A stretch of 64,000 nucleotides of DNA from contig CAZFLM010000003.1 in NCBI GenBank assembly GCA_964519955.1, positions 62,001 through 126,000 of the forward strand, written 5' to 3'. A model generated the notes under the pieces. The model was not told where the DNA came from. It ran no database searches and worked only from the letters and a program-made list of their open reading frames with translations. This stretch comes from CAZFLM01 sp964519955. Its GTDB lineage: Bacteria; Armatimonadota; Chthonomonadetes; Chthonomonadales; CAJBBX01. The position numbers and the translations under genes are program-made. This document shows positions 34,636-42,891 of the stretch, one piece after another. Numbering within the stretch: position 1 is the first letter of the stretch; the number at the start of each line of letters is the position of its first letter.

Positions 34636-36741
34636 ATGCCAATAAGAACGCTGATCCTAGCAGCAGCGCTCCTCGTCCTCTGCCCGGCGGCCCGCGCGCA
34701 GGACGATTGGCCGCGCTTCGCCCCCGTGGCCGCCGACATCCACGACGCCACGCTCAAGGACCTGGGCGACGGGTCGTGGGAGATCGTGACGACCGGCGGC
34801 GACCCGTTCCTCTTCCTGAAGGTGGTCGGAGGCCAGCGCACGCCCCAGCGCCACGTGCTCACCTTCGAGTACGTGTGCCCGCAGAGCACCTACGTGACCG
34901 AGGTCTTCCCGTGGCCCCCCTCGGACGCGCCGCACTGCGTCACCGCGCAGGGCCTCGCCCAATCGGCCGCCTGGACCACCTACTCGCTCGACCTGGCGGA
35001 GGTGTTCGCCCAGAACGGCGGCAAGTGGGAGACGCTGCGGCTCGACACGGGCAACCTGCCAGGCATCACCATTCGCATCCGCAACATCCGCCTGCGCGAG
35101 CCGAACGAGCTGGAGCGCCAGGCCATCGCTCGAAAGGCGGCGCGCAAGGCGGAGCTGAAGGCGCAGGACGCGCGCATGGCCGCCTACCTGTCGCGCGGCT
35201 TCCCCTGCTCCATCGCGAGTGTGGCAGCGGGGCGGAGCGCGATCGTCGTGACGGGCAGTATCGCGCGCAGCGCCGGCGCGGTCGCCGTGGCCGAGGTGCC
35301 GATGTGGGCCGATCCGACGGCGCTCCGCGCATCTCCCACGCTGCTGCCGGTCCGCGAGCGAGGCAGGTTCCGCCTCACCGTGCCGCGCTTCGACGGCGCC
35401 CGCGACCGCCTGCTCTCGCGCTGGGCGGTAGTGCGCAAGACGCCGAGTGGCCTCGCGCTGCTGTCCGGCGCACGGTACGCCGACACGGTCGCCACTCTCC
35501 GCAATCCGCCCCGCCAGACGCTCAAGTCGAAGAAGGGGCTGGCGGGTTGGTGGCTCGTCAACGACCTGTTCGCCAAGGACCTCGACGACCTCGGCATCGG
35601 TACCGCGACGGTCAACATCCTGCTGAACGACGTGGTCGGCACGACGCCGGGGCAAGGCTGGACGCCGTTCCAATTCGGCGGCAGGACCTACTACGCGCGC
35701 GACGCGGGCGTGGACTGGTACGACCGCCTGCTCGCCGAGACCGCCAAGCGCGGCATCGTCGTCTGCGCCATCGTCCTCATCCCCCAGGGCTACAACGCGC
35801 CGGAGGGGAGCTGGTCGAGGATCGTGGCGCACCCGGACGCGCACCCGTCGGGCCTCTTCGTCATGCCGAACATGGAGAGCCCCGAAGCGGTGCAGGCGTA
35901 CGCCGCCGCGATGGACTTCCTGGCGAAGCGCTACTGCCGCGCCGACGCCAAGTGCGGACGCATCCACCACTGGATCCTGCACAACGAGATCAACGCGGGA
36001 TGGGTGTGGACCAACGCCGGCGAGAAGACCGACACGCTCTACATGGACCTGTACCACCGCTCCATGCGCCTCGCCCAACTCCTCGCCCGCCAGTACGACC
36101 CCAACTCGCAGGCGTTCATCTCGCTGGAGCACCACTGGAACTACACGCCCGAGCCCCGCTTCTACCGCGGCAAGCGCCTGCTGGAGCTGCTGCTGGACTA
36201 CAGCCGCGTCGAAGGCGACTTCGAGTGGGCGCTGGCGCACCACCCCTACCCCGACGACCTGACGAAGCCGCGCACGTGGGAGGACGGCCACACCACCTTC
36301 GCGCTCGACACGCCCAAGATCACCTTCCGCAACCTGGAGGTGCTGGACGCGTGGGCGGACCAGAAGAGCACGTGGTTCCTGGGCAAGACGCCGCGCACGA
36401 TCCACTGCACCGAGCAGGGCCTGAACTCGCCTGACTACTCGGAGAAGTCGCTGAGCGAGCAGGCGGCGGGCATGGCCTACACGTGGCAGAAGCTGAAGGC
36501 GTCGCGGCACATCGAGGCGTTCCAGTACCACGCGTGGCTGGACAACCGGGGCGAGTTCGGCCTGCGCATCGGCCTCCGCAAATTCGGCGACGAGCCCGGC
36601 GACCCTTACGGCAAGAAACCCATCTGGCAGGTCTACCGCGCCATGGGCACCCCCGACGAAGCCCGCGTGCTCGACCCGTACAAGGCGGTGGTCGGGGTGA
36701 AGGAGTGGTCGGAGGTGGTGCACAAGGAGGGGATCAGGTAG
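34636..36741 (+). CDS. Secreted clan-A-like glycoside hydrolase (DUF5722-like), tandem copy 2
   Basis: 701 aa with a signal peptide (MPIRTLILAAALLVLCPAARA). It aligns end to end with the preceding gene with no net gap and has the same candidate catalytic residues E451 and E593. The first half is clearly diverged (for example FEYVCPQSTYVTEVFPW versus FEYASPQGTDALQVYAS). From about residue 375 (APEGSWSRIVAHPDAHPSG) to the end only scattered substitutions remain. There is no Shine-Dalgarno sequence before the ATG; the leader is the end of the 176-bp repeat, so expression may rely on read-through from copy 1. The divergent sandwich modules could give the two enzymes different binding preferences (inference). 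Confidence 0.75.
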   Translation: MPIRTLILAAALLVLCPAARAQDDWPRFAPVAADIHDATLKDLGDGSWEIVTTGGDPFLFLKVVGGQRTPQRHVLTFEYVCPQSTYVTEVFPWPPSDAPHCVTAQGLAQSAAWTTYSLDLAEVFAQNGGKWETLRLDTGNLPGITIRIRNIRLREPNELERQAIARKAARKAELKAQDARMAAYLSRGFPCSIASVAAGRSAIVVTGSIARSAGAVAVAEVPMWADPTALRASPTLLPVRERGRFRLTVPRFDGARDRLLSRWAVVRKTPSGLALLSGARYADTVATLRNPPRQTLKSKKGLAGWWLVNDLFAKDLDDLGIGTATVNILLNDVVGTTPGQGWTPFQFGGRTYYARDAGVDWYDRLLAETAKRGIVVCAIVLIPQGYNAPEGSWSRIVAHPDAHPSGLFVMPNMESPEAVQAYAAAMDFLAKRYCRADAKCGRIHHWILHNEINAGWVWTNAGEKTDTLYMDLYHRSMRLAQLLARQYDPNSQAFISLEHHWNYTPEPRFYRGKRLLELLLDYSRVEGDFEWALAHHPYPDDLTKPRTWEDGHTTFALDTPKITFRNLEVLDAWADQKSTWFLGKTPRTIHCTEQGLNSPDYSEKSLSEQAAGMAYTWQKLKASRHIEAFQYHAWLDNRGEFGLRIGLRKFGDEPGDPYGKKPIWQVYRAMGTPDEARVLDPYKAVVGVKEWSEVVHKEGIR

Positions 36742-36797
36742 CAGAGCGGCTTGGGCGCGCGTGGCGGCGACCGGCTGCGCCGCCTACGTTGCTGACC

Positions 36798-37463
36798 CTA
36801 CCCAGCCATCTGGCGAGCCACATCGAACTGGAGTTCGAGCAACTCGGACATCGGCACGGGCCTCCGCATCCGCTGCGCGACCGGCAGGCCGGCTGCCCAC
36901 AGGTACGGGTAGATGCTGATCGCATGGTCGCCAGGCAGATCTCTGATCTCGGTGCGCCACCCGGGCCAGCGGAAGGTCTCGTAGTACCTATCGAGATCGC
37001 CCGTCAGCGCCCACACCAGGAAGTCGGAGTACCCCATATCGAGGCTCTCCCACGATAGCGTGTCAGGCGCGAAGTAGTGCACGTGTCCCGTGGGCCCCGG
37101 AAGCCCGCCGCCGTTGACCGCGTACGACCCGCCGACGACGTCATCCGCGACCAGCAGGATCGGTGGTGCCCCGCCGGAGGCGGTCCAGGCTCGCCCTGCG
37201 TTCCAGCCCGGCAGCGTCCTCGGCAGGCGCGGATGCCCCGAGCCCAGCACGCGCAGCCACCCACCGTCCACCAGCAGGCCGCCGGTCTCGTAGACGACGG
37301 CGCCCATGGGGGAGCGCGTCGTGACCTGCAGGGATTCGAGCGCCTGTGACCGGTCCGGGTCACGTGCCGCAAGGACCTCCACGGGGTTCGACGCGCCGGC
37401 AATCCACTGCTGGACGGTCGGCCAAGACGGTTCGCTCGACAGCAACTCAAGGATCGTGCGCAC
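36798..37463 (-). CDS. DUF2625-family protein
   Basis: 221 aa from a GTG start preceded by GGGAAGGA. Recognised by WPTVQQWI near the N-terminus, the central GAVVYETGGLLVDGGWLRVLGSG and a WNAGRAW segment, which match DUF2625 as I recall it. No signal peptide. Function unknown; such proteins often accompany immunity-type genes. It has a canonical promoter (37558-37586) 95 bp upstream. A decayed copy of its first 40 codons lies near 38.3-38.4 kb, beyond a neighbouring orphan gene. Confidence 0.75.
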   Translation of the reverse strand: MRTILELLSSEPSWPTVQQWIAGASNPVEVLAARDPDRSQALESLQVTTRSPMGAVVYETGGLLVDGGWLRVLGSGHPRLPRTLPGWNAGRAWTASGGAPPILLVADDVVGGSYAVNGGGLPGPTGHVHYFAPDTLSWESLDMGYSDFLVWALTGDLDRYYETFRWPGWRTEIRDLPGDHAISIYPYLWAAGLPVAQRMRRPVPMSELLELQFDVARQMAG

Positions 37464-37557
37464 TGTCCTTCCCTCTCGTCACTCGATCAGTCCATCCGAA
37501 GCACGCGGTATGATCAGGTTAGCTGCCGAATCAGCAGGCACGCGGCGCATCGGCCTG

Positions 37558-37586
37558 ACTATAGCATAGCGAGCGATCAGCGTCAA
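37558..37586 (-). promoter_or_regulatory. Canonical sigma-70-type promoter, copy 1 (drives the DUF2625 gene)
   Basis: Reading on the minus strand: TTGACG, 17-bp spacer, TATAGT. It is one of the best promoters in the window. The same sequence is repeated at 38487-38515. Confidence 0.7.
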
Positions 37587-37610
37587 CCGCCACCAGAGGA
37601 CCACCCAACC

Positions 37611-37709
37611 ATGCCCAACCCAACCGAGCCCACCTAGACCGTCTACCGCGCGCCACACTCCATCGCCGTCACGGGGCGGTGCGAGGATCCGGCGTGGAAG
37701 GCCGCGCCT
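37611..37709 (+). pseudogene. 5' fragment of the CBM9-like gene with an in-frame stop
   Basis: ATGCCCAACCCAACCGAGCC followed by an in-frame TAG at 37635-37637, then TVYRAPHSIAVTGRCEDPAWKAAP. This matches the first 33 residues of the intact gene at 38536 (MPTAPGPTYTVHRTPHPIAF, GRCDDPAWKAAP). Similarity ends abruptly near 37709. Upstream sequence including the promoter is also duplicated, so this is the truncated left copy of a duplicated segment. Confidence 0.8.
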
Positions 37710-37731
37710 GGACGGCGCCGCCGGCCCGTGG

Positions 37732-38250
37732 CTAGTCCGGCCCGCCCGATGCCGCTCCCCAGGCTGCCTGCTCAAGCTCCTCAACCTCGTCCTCGGTCAA
37801 GGACACGATGACCCGCCCGTACGTTCGGGCGCCGTAGACGATCGCGAGGAGACCGATGATCGACCGGACGGTCTCTGTGTCGGCGGCACGGGGAAGCTCC
37901 TGCAGGCCCAGCTCCGCCAGGTCGCCGAGGGCTCCATCGTAGGCGCCTCGGGACCAGTCCGGCACATCCGGGTTGCCCCGAACGCCGCGCGCCAGCTCGA
38001 TCGTCGCGGCGAGAGCGTAGGTGTTCCAGTCCGGCACGCCACGCGTCCGGTGTATACGAACAAGATGCGGTACCGCGACGAACGAGCCCTCTCCCACGGT
38101 TCCCTGGTGATGGAGTGCGTTCCACAGCCCATCCCAGGAAGCCTCGCGGTCCGCGCTCGTCTCAAGGGCCACGAGCAGCGGGCGAAGGTCGACCGGTTCC
38201 CCGTAGCCGCCCCGCAGCGTGCGCCAGCGCTCGTCTCCAAGGTCGAGCAT
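37732..38250 (-). CDS. Orphan 172-aa protein, possibly immunity-like
   Basis: 172 aa; GGGAGGAG lies just before the ATG. Aromatic- and Leu-rich helical protein with LGDERWRTLRGGYGEPVDLRPLL, WDGLWNALHHQGTVGEGSFVAVPHLVRIH and VPDWNTYALAATIEL. This resembles small HEAT-like proteins found among polymorphic-toxin immunity genes, but that is recall, not proof. It sits between the two copies of a duplicated promoter segment. The copy on its upstream side keeps a TTGACG-17-TATAGT promoter facing it, so it may have gained its expression from the duplication. No toxin gene is seen nearby. Confidence 0.7.
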   Translation of the reverse strand: MLDLGDERWRTLRGGYGEPVDLRPLLVALETSADREASWDGLWNALHHQGTVGEGSFVAVPHLVRIHRTRGVPDWNTYALAATIELARGVRGNPDVPDWSRGAYDGALGDLAELGLQELPRAADTETVRSIIGLLAIVYGARTYGRVIVSLTEDEVEELEQAAWGAASGGPD

Positions 38251-38294
38251 GGTACTCCTCCCAACGTGCAGACGACCGCGTTCCTGACCGGCAG

Positions 38295-38425
38295 AGCCTG
38301 GAGCGCCTGCGACGCGCCGGGCTCACGGGCCGCCAGGGCCGCGAGGTGCCCCGATGCGCCGCCCGCCCCGGCTGGACGAGCGGCCAGGCCGGTTCACTCG
38401 ACAGCGACTTGCCGACCGTGCCCGC
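38295..38425 (-). pseudogene. Decayed 5' fragment of a DUF2625 gene
   Basis: Read on the minus strand from 38425, the sequence gives AGTVGKSLSSEPAWPLVQPG, which matches MRTILELLSSEPSWPTVQQW of the intact gene. The GTG start has become GCG, and about 30 bp carrying the ribosome binding site are missing. Further DNA similarity runs to about 38295 with frameshifts (GAGCGCCTG at 38301 equals 37338). Not translatable as such. Confidence 0.75.
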
Positions 38426-38486
38426 TGCAGCGCGCGGTATGATCACATGAGCGTCCAAACCAACAGGCACACGGCGCATCGGCCTG

Positions 38487-38515
38487 ACTATAGCATAGAG
38501 AGCGATCAGCGTCAA
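38487..38515 (-). promoter_or_regulatory. Canonical sigma-70-type promoter, copy 2 (upstream of the orphan gene)
   Basis: Identical TTGACG-17-TATAGT arrangement to copy 1, here facing the decayed DUF2625 fragment and then the 172-aa gene. Confidence 0.65.
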
Positions 38516-38535
38516 CCGCCACGCAAGGAGCACCC

Positions 38536-39348
38536 ATGCCCACCGCACCCGGCCCCACCTACACCGTCCACCGCACCCCACACCCCATCGCCTTCACGGG
38601 GCGGTGCGACGATCCGGCGTGGAAGGCCGCGCCACGGTCGCCCGCCTTCGTCGACATGGCCACCGGCGCGCCCGCCCTGCTGCGCACCCAGGCCTCCGCG
38701 CTGTGGGACGACGAGGCGCTCTACATCGGCTTCTGGATCGAGGAGCCCTACCCCGAGGCGCATCTGACGGAGCGCGACTCGATCATCTTCAGCGAGAACG
38801 ATGTCGAGGTGTTCATCGACGGGGGCGACTGCTACTACGAGCTGGAGCTGAATGCGCTCGGCACCGTGTATGAGGTCTTCTTCCTCTGGCGCGACACCCT
38901 CACGCCCGGCAGCCGCTTCGACACGCCGGAGTTCGACCCGCGCTGGCGCGACGCCCTCTCCTTCGGCGGCGACTACGATCGCCAGGTCGCGAGCTTCTGG
39001 CGCGGCACCCACCCTCGCGGCACGCGCTGGGCGTACCTCGACTGGGATTTGCCCGGCCTGCAGGTGAAGACGCACGTGGAGGGCACGCTCAACGACCGCT
39101 CCGTCCGCAGCAGCGGCTGGACCGCCGAGATCGTGCTGCCCTGGGCGGGCATGGCGCCCCTCGCGAACGGCCGTTCGCTCCCCCCGAAGGATGGCGACGA
39201 GTGGCGCCTCTTCTTCGGCCGGTTCCAGCAGCTCGAAGTCGGCGAGAAGCGTGTCCAGGCCGCCTGGTGCTGGTCGCCGCACGGCATCTACGACACGCAC
39301 ATGCCGGAGAAGTTCACCCCCGTGCGGTTCAGCGTGGAGAGCGTGTAG
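38536..39348 (+). CDS. CBM9-like carbohydrate-binding protein without signal peptide
   Basis: 270 aa; AAGGAG precedes the ATG. Pattern of the CBM9/DUF1083-like beta-sandwich: TGRCDDPAWKAAPRSPAFVDM, ASALWDDEALYIGFWIEEP, NDVEVFIDGGDCYYELELNALG, WTAEIVLPWAGM and WRLFFGRFQ. Trp and Asp residues in these strands usually contact sugar and calcium. Unusually for a glycan-binding protein, no export signal is present, so it is cytoplasmic or exported otherwise. A truncated copy of its 5' end lies 925 bp upstream. A 14-bp inverted repeat follows the gene. Confidence 0.8.
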   Translation: MPTAPGPTYTVHRTPHPIAFTGRCDDPAWKAAPRSPAFVDMATGAPALLRTQASALWDDEALYIGFWIEEPYPEAHLTERDSIIFSENDVEVFIDGGDCYYELELNALGTVYEVFFLWRDTLTPGSRFDTPEFDPRWRDALSFGGDYDRQVASFWRGTHPRGTRWAYLDWDLPGLQVKTHVEGTLNDRSVRSSGWTAEIVLPWAGMAPLANGRSLPPKDGDEWRLFFGRFQQLEVGEKRVQAAWCWSPHGIYDTHMPEKFTPVRFSVESV

Positions 39349-39383
39349 GGCGCGGGGCGTCGAAGGTCGAAAGTCGAAGGTCG

Positions 39384-39431
39384 AACGGCGTGCCGGCGAG
39401 ACCACCTGGCTCTCCTTGCCGGCACGCCGTT
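39384..39431. terminator. Perfect 14-bp inverted repeat between convergent genes
   Basis: AACGGCGTGCCGGC (39384-39397) and its reverse complement (39418-39431) with a 20-nt loop, after a TCGAAGGTCGAAAGTCGAAGG microrepeat (39360-39383). It is downstream of both the CBM9-like gene and the minus-strand gene ending at 39601. No T-run, so it could be a bidirectional transcript end or simply another hairpin repeat. Confidence 0.5.
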
Positions 39432-39433
39432 AT

Positions 39434-39614
39434 CCCGTGCATCGGTGGACAAACTGCACGCCACCCACATCCGCGTCCATCTGCGTCCATCTGCGGTTGC
39501 ATTCCGCCGTCATCCCCGTGCATCGGTGGACAAACAGCACGCAACCCGCATTCGCGTGCATCTGCGGTTCCATCCCGCCGTGATCGGTGCGTGTCCGTGT
39601 TCATCTGTGGTTGC
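39434..39614. repeat. Direct repeats of a CATCTGCGGTT-type element, also forming the end of the adjacent gene
   Basis: Units beginning CCCGTGCATCGGTGGACAAA start at 39434 and 39515 (81-bp period), each continuing to GCGTxCATCTGCGGTT. A third partial unit (39582-39614, GTGTTCATCTGTGGTTGCG) overlaps the last codons of the minus-strand gene and supplies its CAC AGA TGA ending. An inverted relative occurs at 46627-46707. Confidence 0.75.
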
Positions 39615-40242
39615 GTTTGCCGTTCGCGGGCGGCGGCGGCGAGGACGGCCGGATGGCGTCGAGCTTCGCCTTGGCGTCGCGCACCAGCAGGATGAGGTCG
39701 TGGATGGCGTCCGTGCCGAACGCAGCCCGCGCCAGACCGGGCAGGTCGCCGCCGATGACGAGGATGGGCTGCCCGCCGGTGTCCGGCTCCATCGTTGCGA
39801 TGAGGAGCCCCCCTCGCGTTCTATACTGCACGCGAACCGAGTCGAGCTTGGTGGCCCGGCCGTCGGTCTTGGCGATCACGTCGAGCCCCTTCAGCAGCGC
39901 GGCGATCTCGTCGTGGTCCACGTAGAAGGTGCTCCGGCGGGGCCGCCCCACCGGCGACGCAGCGCGCACATCGATCGCGATGCCGTGCCGCTTCTCGCCA
40001 TTGGCCGTGTCCGTGTGCTCCTGGCATTCGACCGCGAGCCACGAGTCGAAGTAGCCCTTCACCGTGCCCACCCGCGTGTAGCCGATCACCACCGCGCGGC
40101 CGGGGACGGCGTCCAGCCTCTCTATGGCGGTCAGCACGGCCGACGGGGGCGCATCGGGCTCGTCCGTGTCGGGAATGTCCTGCGCGCGGGCTGCGAGCCC
40201 GAGGACGAGCATCGCGGCAACCGCAAGGTGCGATCTGGTCAT
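39601..40242 (-). CDS. Secreted hypothetical protein
   Basis: 213 aa with a clear signal peptide (SHLAVAAMLVLGLAARA) after a strong AGGAGGGGAGA ribosome binding site. The mature part alternates beta-rich segments (RAVVIGYTRVGTVKGYFDSW, HGIAIDVRAA, STFYVDHDEIAALLKGLDVI, TRGGLLIATMEP). It ends in an Asp/Ala helix and PPPPANGKRNHR. No known family recognised. The final NHR and stop are encoded by a dispersed repeat, so the natural C-terminus may have been altered by its insertion. Confidence 0.75.
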   Translation of the reverse strand: MTRSHLAVAAMLVLGLAARAQDIPDTDEPDAPPSAVLTAIERLDAVPGRAVVIGYTRVGTVKGYFDSWLAVECQEHTDTANGEKRHGIAIDVRAASPVGRPRRSTFYVDHDEIAALLKGLDVIAKTDGRATKLDSVRVQYRTRGGLLIATMEPDTGGQPILVIGGDLPGLARAAFGTDAIHDLILLVRDAKAKLDAIRPSSPPPPANGKRNHR

Positions 40243-40416
40243 GTCTCTCCCCTCCTGCAGGCATGTCGGAGCGCCAGCACGCAGCGCTGTCTACGAGCTT
40301 CTACCGGTAATGACGCCCCGCCGCGCGCCACGTGACGCGATGCGCGCAGGAGTGGCGGCGGGCGGCGGCGAATCGCGCAGGCGTGCGGGCACCTTCTAGG
40401 GTGATCGGAGGAACAG

Positions 40417-42891
40417 ATGCGCAGTGGCGGGCTGTTCGTGATGGCAGTCGTGTTGGCGGGGCTACCGATGGGAGCGAGGGCGACGATGGTGACACCCGAC
40501 GAGATGGCGGAGGCCCGGCGCTGCGCCGCGGCAGTGTTTGAGGGCCGAGTGGCTTCGGCCGAGCTGCGGCCGGGACTGGAGGTCGTGCGCAACTACGACA
40601 TGATCCAGAAGAACGCGCGCTTCGGCAAGCCGCTCAAGCTGGCGCACCAGACATTCGCGCGCGGCCTCTTCTGCCACGCGAACAGCCGCATCGTCGTGCG
40701 TCTCGACCAGCCGGCCAAGCGCTTCGAGGCGTCCGTCGGCGTGGACAGCAACGAGCAGACCATCGGCGGGCGCGGCAGCGTCGTGTTCAGCGTGCAGGTC
40801 GGCGGCAAGGACGCATTCCGGTCCGGCACGCTGACCGAGGGCATCGCGCCTGTGCCCGTCAAGGTCGACCTCGGCGACGCAACGGAGTTCGCGCTGGAGA
40901 TCGGCGACGCGGGCGACGGGTTCGCGTGCGACCAGGGTGACTGGGCCGACGCGAAGATCACGCTCGCGAACGGGCGCACGATCTGGCTCGCCGATCTGCC
41001 CACCGCCGGCGGCCCGCTCGTCGCCGACGCAAACCGGCCGCCGTTCGCGTTCCAGTACGGCGGCAAGGCGTTCGACGGGGCTGGCTGGCAGGTCGACCGC
41101 GCCGCGCGCAAGCTGGACGAGAAGCGCACCGAGCGCACCGTGACGTACACGGACCCGGCGAGCGGCCTCGTCGCGCGCATGGTCGGCATCGAGTACGCCG
41201 ACTTCCCCACGATCGAGTGGACCATCCACCTCAAGAACACGAGCGCCGCGCCGAGCCCCCTGATCGACAACCTGCAGGCGCTGGATCTGCGCTTCGCCCG
41301 CGGCCACTACGGCGAGTTCCTGCTGCACCACGCCGTCGGCAGCCCGTGCGCGCCGAACGACTACGAGCCGCTGGAGAGCCCCATCGCGCCGAGCACGGAG
41401 AAGCGCATTGGCGCGGCGGGCGGGCGCCCCAGCAACTCGGACATGCCCTACTTCAGCCTGGAGACGCCCACCGGCCACGGGGTCATCGTGGTGGTCGGCT
41501 GGCCGGGGCAGTGGTCCTCCGCCTGGACGCGCGACGCCGACGTGGGTCTCCGGGTGCAGGCGGGCCAGGAGCTGACGCACTTCGTCCTGCAGCCCGGCGA
41601 GGAGGTCCGCACTCCCCTCGCGGTGCTGCAGTTCTGGGCCGGCGACTGGGTCCGCGGGCAGAACGTGTGGCGCCGCTGGATGCTAGCGCACAACGTGCCG
41701 AAGCCCGGCGGCAAGCTGCCCGAGCCGGAGTTGTTCGGCTGCAGCTCGCACCTCTTCAGCGAGATGGAGAAGGCGAACGAGGAGAACCAGAAGGCCTGCA
41801 TCGACCGCTACCTGGAGGAGAAGATCCCCATCGGCCACTGGTGGATGGACGCCGGCTGGTACCCGAACGACCCCGTCGGCTGGCCGAAGACCGGCACGTG
41901 GGAGGTCGACACGCGCCGCTTCCCGAACGGTCTGCGAGCCATCAGCGACCATGCGCATGAGAAGGGCGTCAAGACCATCGTCTGGTTCGAGCCCGAGCGC
42001 GTGCATCCGGACACGTGGCTCACGAAGAACCACCCGGAGTGGATCCTGGGAGGCGCGGGCGGCGGCCTGCTCAACCTCGGCAATCCCGACGCGCTGAAGT
42101 GGCTAACCGACCACGTCGACCAACTCATGACCGCGCAGGGGATCGACCTCTATCGCCAGGACTTCAACATGGACCCCCTGGACTACTGGCGCAAGAACGA
42201 CGCGCCGGACCGCCAGGGCATCACCGAGATGCGGCATGTCGAGGGCTACCTGGCGTACTGGGACGCGCTGCTGCAGCGCCACCCGGACATGTTCATCGAC
42301 TCGTGCGCCTCGGGTGGGCGGCGCAACGACCTGGAGACGATGCGCCGCGCCATCCCCCTCTGGCGCACCGACTGGCGGGTCGAACCGATCGGCACCCAGG
42401 CCTGCACGTACGGCATCTCGCTCTGGATCCCGCTCTCCGGCACCGGCGCTGCGGACGTGGACCGCTACCTGTTCCACAGCAACATGGTCCCGTTCACCAA
42501 CTGCCTCTTCGACATCCGCGACAAGAAGCAGGACTGGGGGTTGCTGCGCAAGTTGGTGGGCCAGTGGCGGAAGGTGGCCGCGTGCTACACGGGCGACTTC
42601 TACCCACTCACGGCCTACAGCGTCGCGAAGGACTCGTGGATGGCCTGGCAGTTCGACCGCCCCGACACGGGCGAGGGCATGGTACAAGCGTTCCGCCGCG
42701 ACAAGTGCATCTTCGAGAGCGGGCGGCTGAAGCTGCAGGGCCTCGACCCGGCCGCACGCTACGAGGTGACCGACCTCGACACCGGCAAGTCGAAGACGAT
42801 GGCCGGGAAGCTGCTGGCCGCGAAGGGCCTGCTGGTCACGATGGACTCGACACCCGGCTCGGCGCTGTACCACTACCGCCGGGTGAAGTAG
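40417..42891 (+). CDS. Secreted alpha-galactosidase-like GH36 enzyme with N-terminal NPCBM domain
   Basis: 824 aa; GGAGGAACAG precedes the ATG and a signal peptide follows. Residues about 45-195 form an NPCBM (novel putative carbohydrate-binding) module (GLFCHANSRIVVRLDQ, VGVDSNEQ, GRGSVVFSVQV). Then comes a beta-supersandwich and a TIM barrel with GVKTIVWFEPERV, nucleophile candidate D582 in YRQDFNMDP, a SCASGGRRNDLETM motif, and acid/base candidate D652 in WRTDWRVEP. These are GH36/GH27 signatures. It should release alpha-linked galactose, or a related sugar, from glycans outside the cytoplasm. Downstream lies 467 bp of hairpin repeats. Confidence 0.88.
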   Translation: MRSGGLFVMAVVLAGLPMGARATMVTPDEMAEARRCAAAVFEGRVASAELRPGLEVVRNYDMIQKNARFGKPLKLAHQTFARGLFCHANSRIVVRLDQPAKRFEASVGVDSNEQTIGGRGSVVFSVQVGGKDAFRSGTLTEGIAPVPVKVDLGDATEFALEIGDAGDGFACDQGDWADAKITLANGRTIWLADLPTAGGPLVADANRPPFAFQYGGKAFDGAGWQVDRAARKLDEKRTERTVTYTDPASGLVARMVGIEYADFPTIEWTIHLKNTSAAPSPLIDNLQALDLRFARGHYGEFLLHHAVGSPCAPNDYEPLESPIAPSTEKRIGAAGGRPSNSDMPYFSLETPTGHGVIVVVGWPGQWSSAWTRDADVGLRVQAGQELTHFVLQPGEEVRTPLAVLQFWAGDWVRGQNVWRRWMLAHNVPKPGGKLPEPELFGCSSHLFSEMEKANEENQKACIDRYLEEKIPIGHWWMDAGWYPNDPVGWPKTGTWEVDTRRFPNGLRAISDHAHEKGVKTIVWFEPERVHPDTWLTKNHPEWILGGAGGGLLNLGNPDALKWLTDHVDQLMTAQGIDLYRQDFNMDPLDYWRKNDAPDRQGITEMRHVEGYLAYWDALLQRHPDMFIDSCASGGRRNDLETMRRAIPLWRTDWRVEPIGTQACTYGISLWIPLSGTGAADVDRYLFHSNMVPFTNCLFDIRDKKQDWGLLRKLVGQWRKVAACYTGDFYPLTAYSVAKDSWMAWQFDRPDTGEGMVQAFRRDKCIFESGRLKLQGLDPAARYEVTDLDTGKSKTMAGKLLAAKGLLVTMDSTPGSALYHYRRVK

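Noticed and set aside
33453..36434. 993-codon open frame on the plus strand across both 701-aa hydrolases
   Set aside because: It is a second frame over the two signal-peptide-bearing genes and the repeats between them; its composition is low-complexity and its repeats merely mirror the paralogues.
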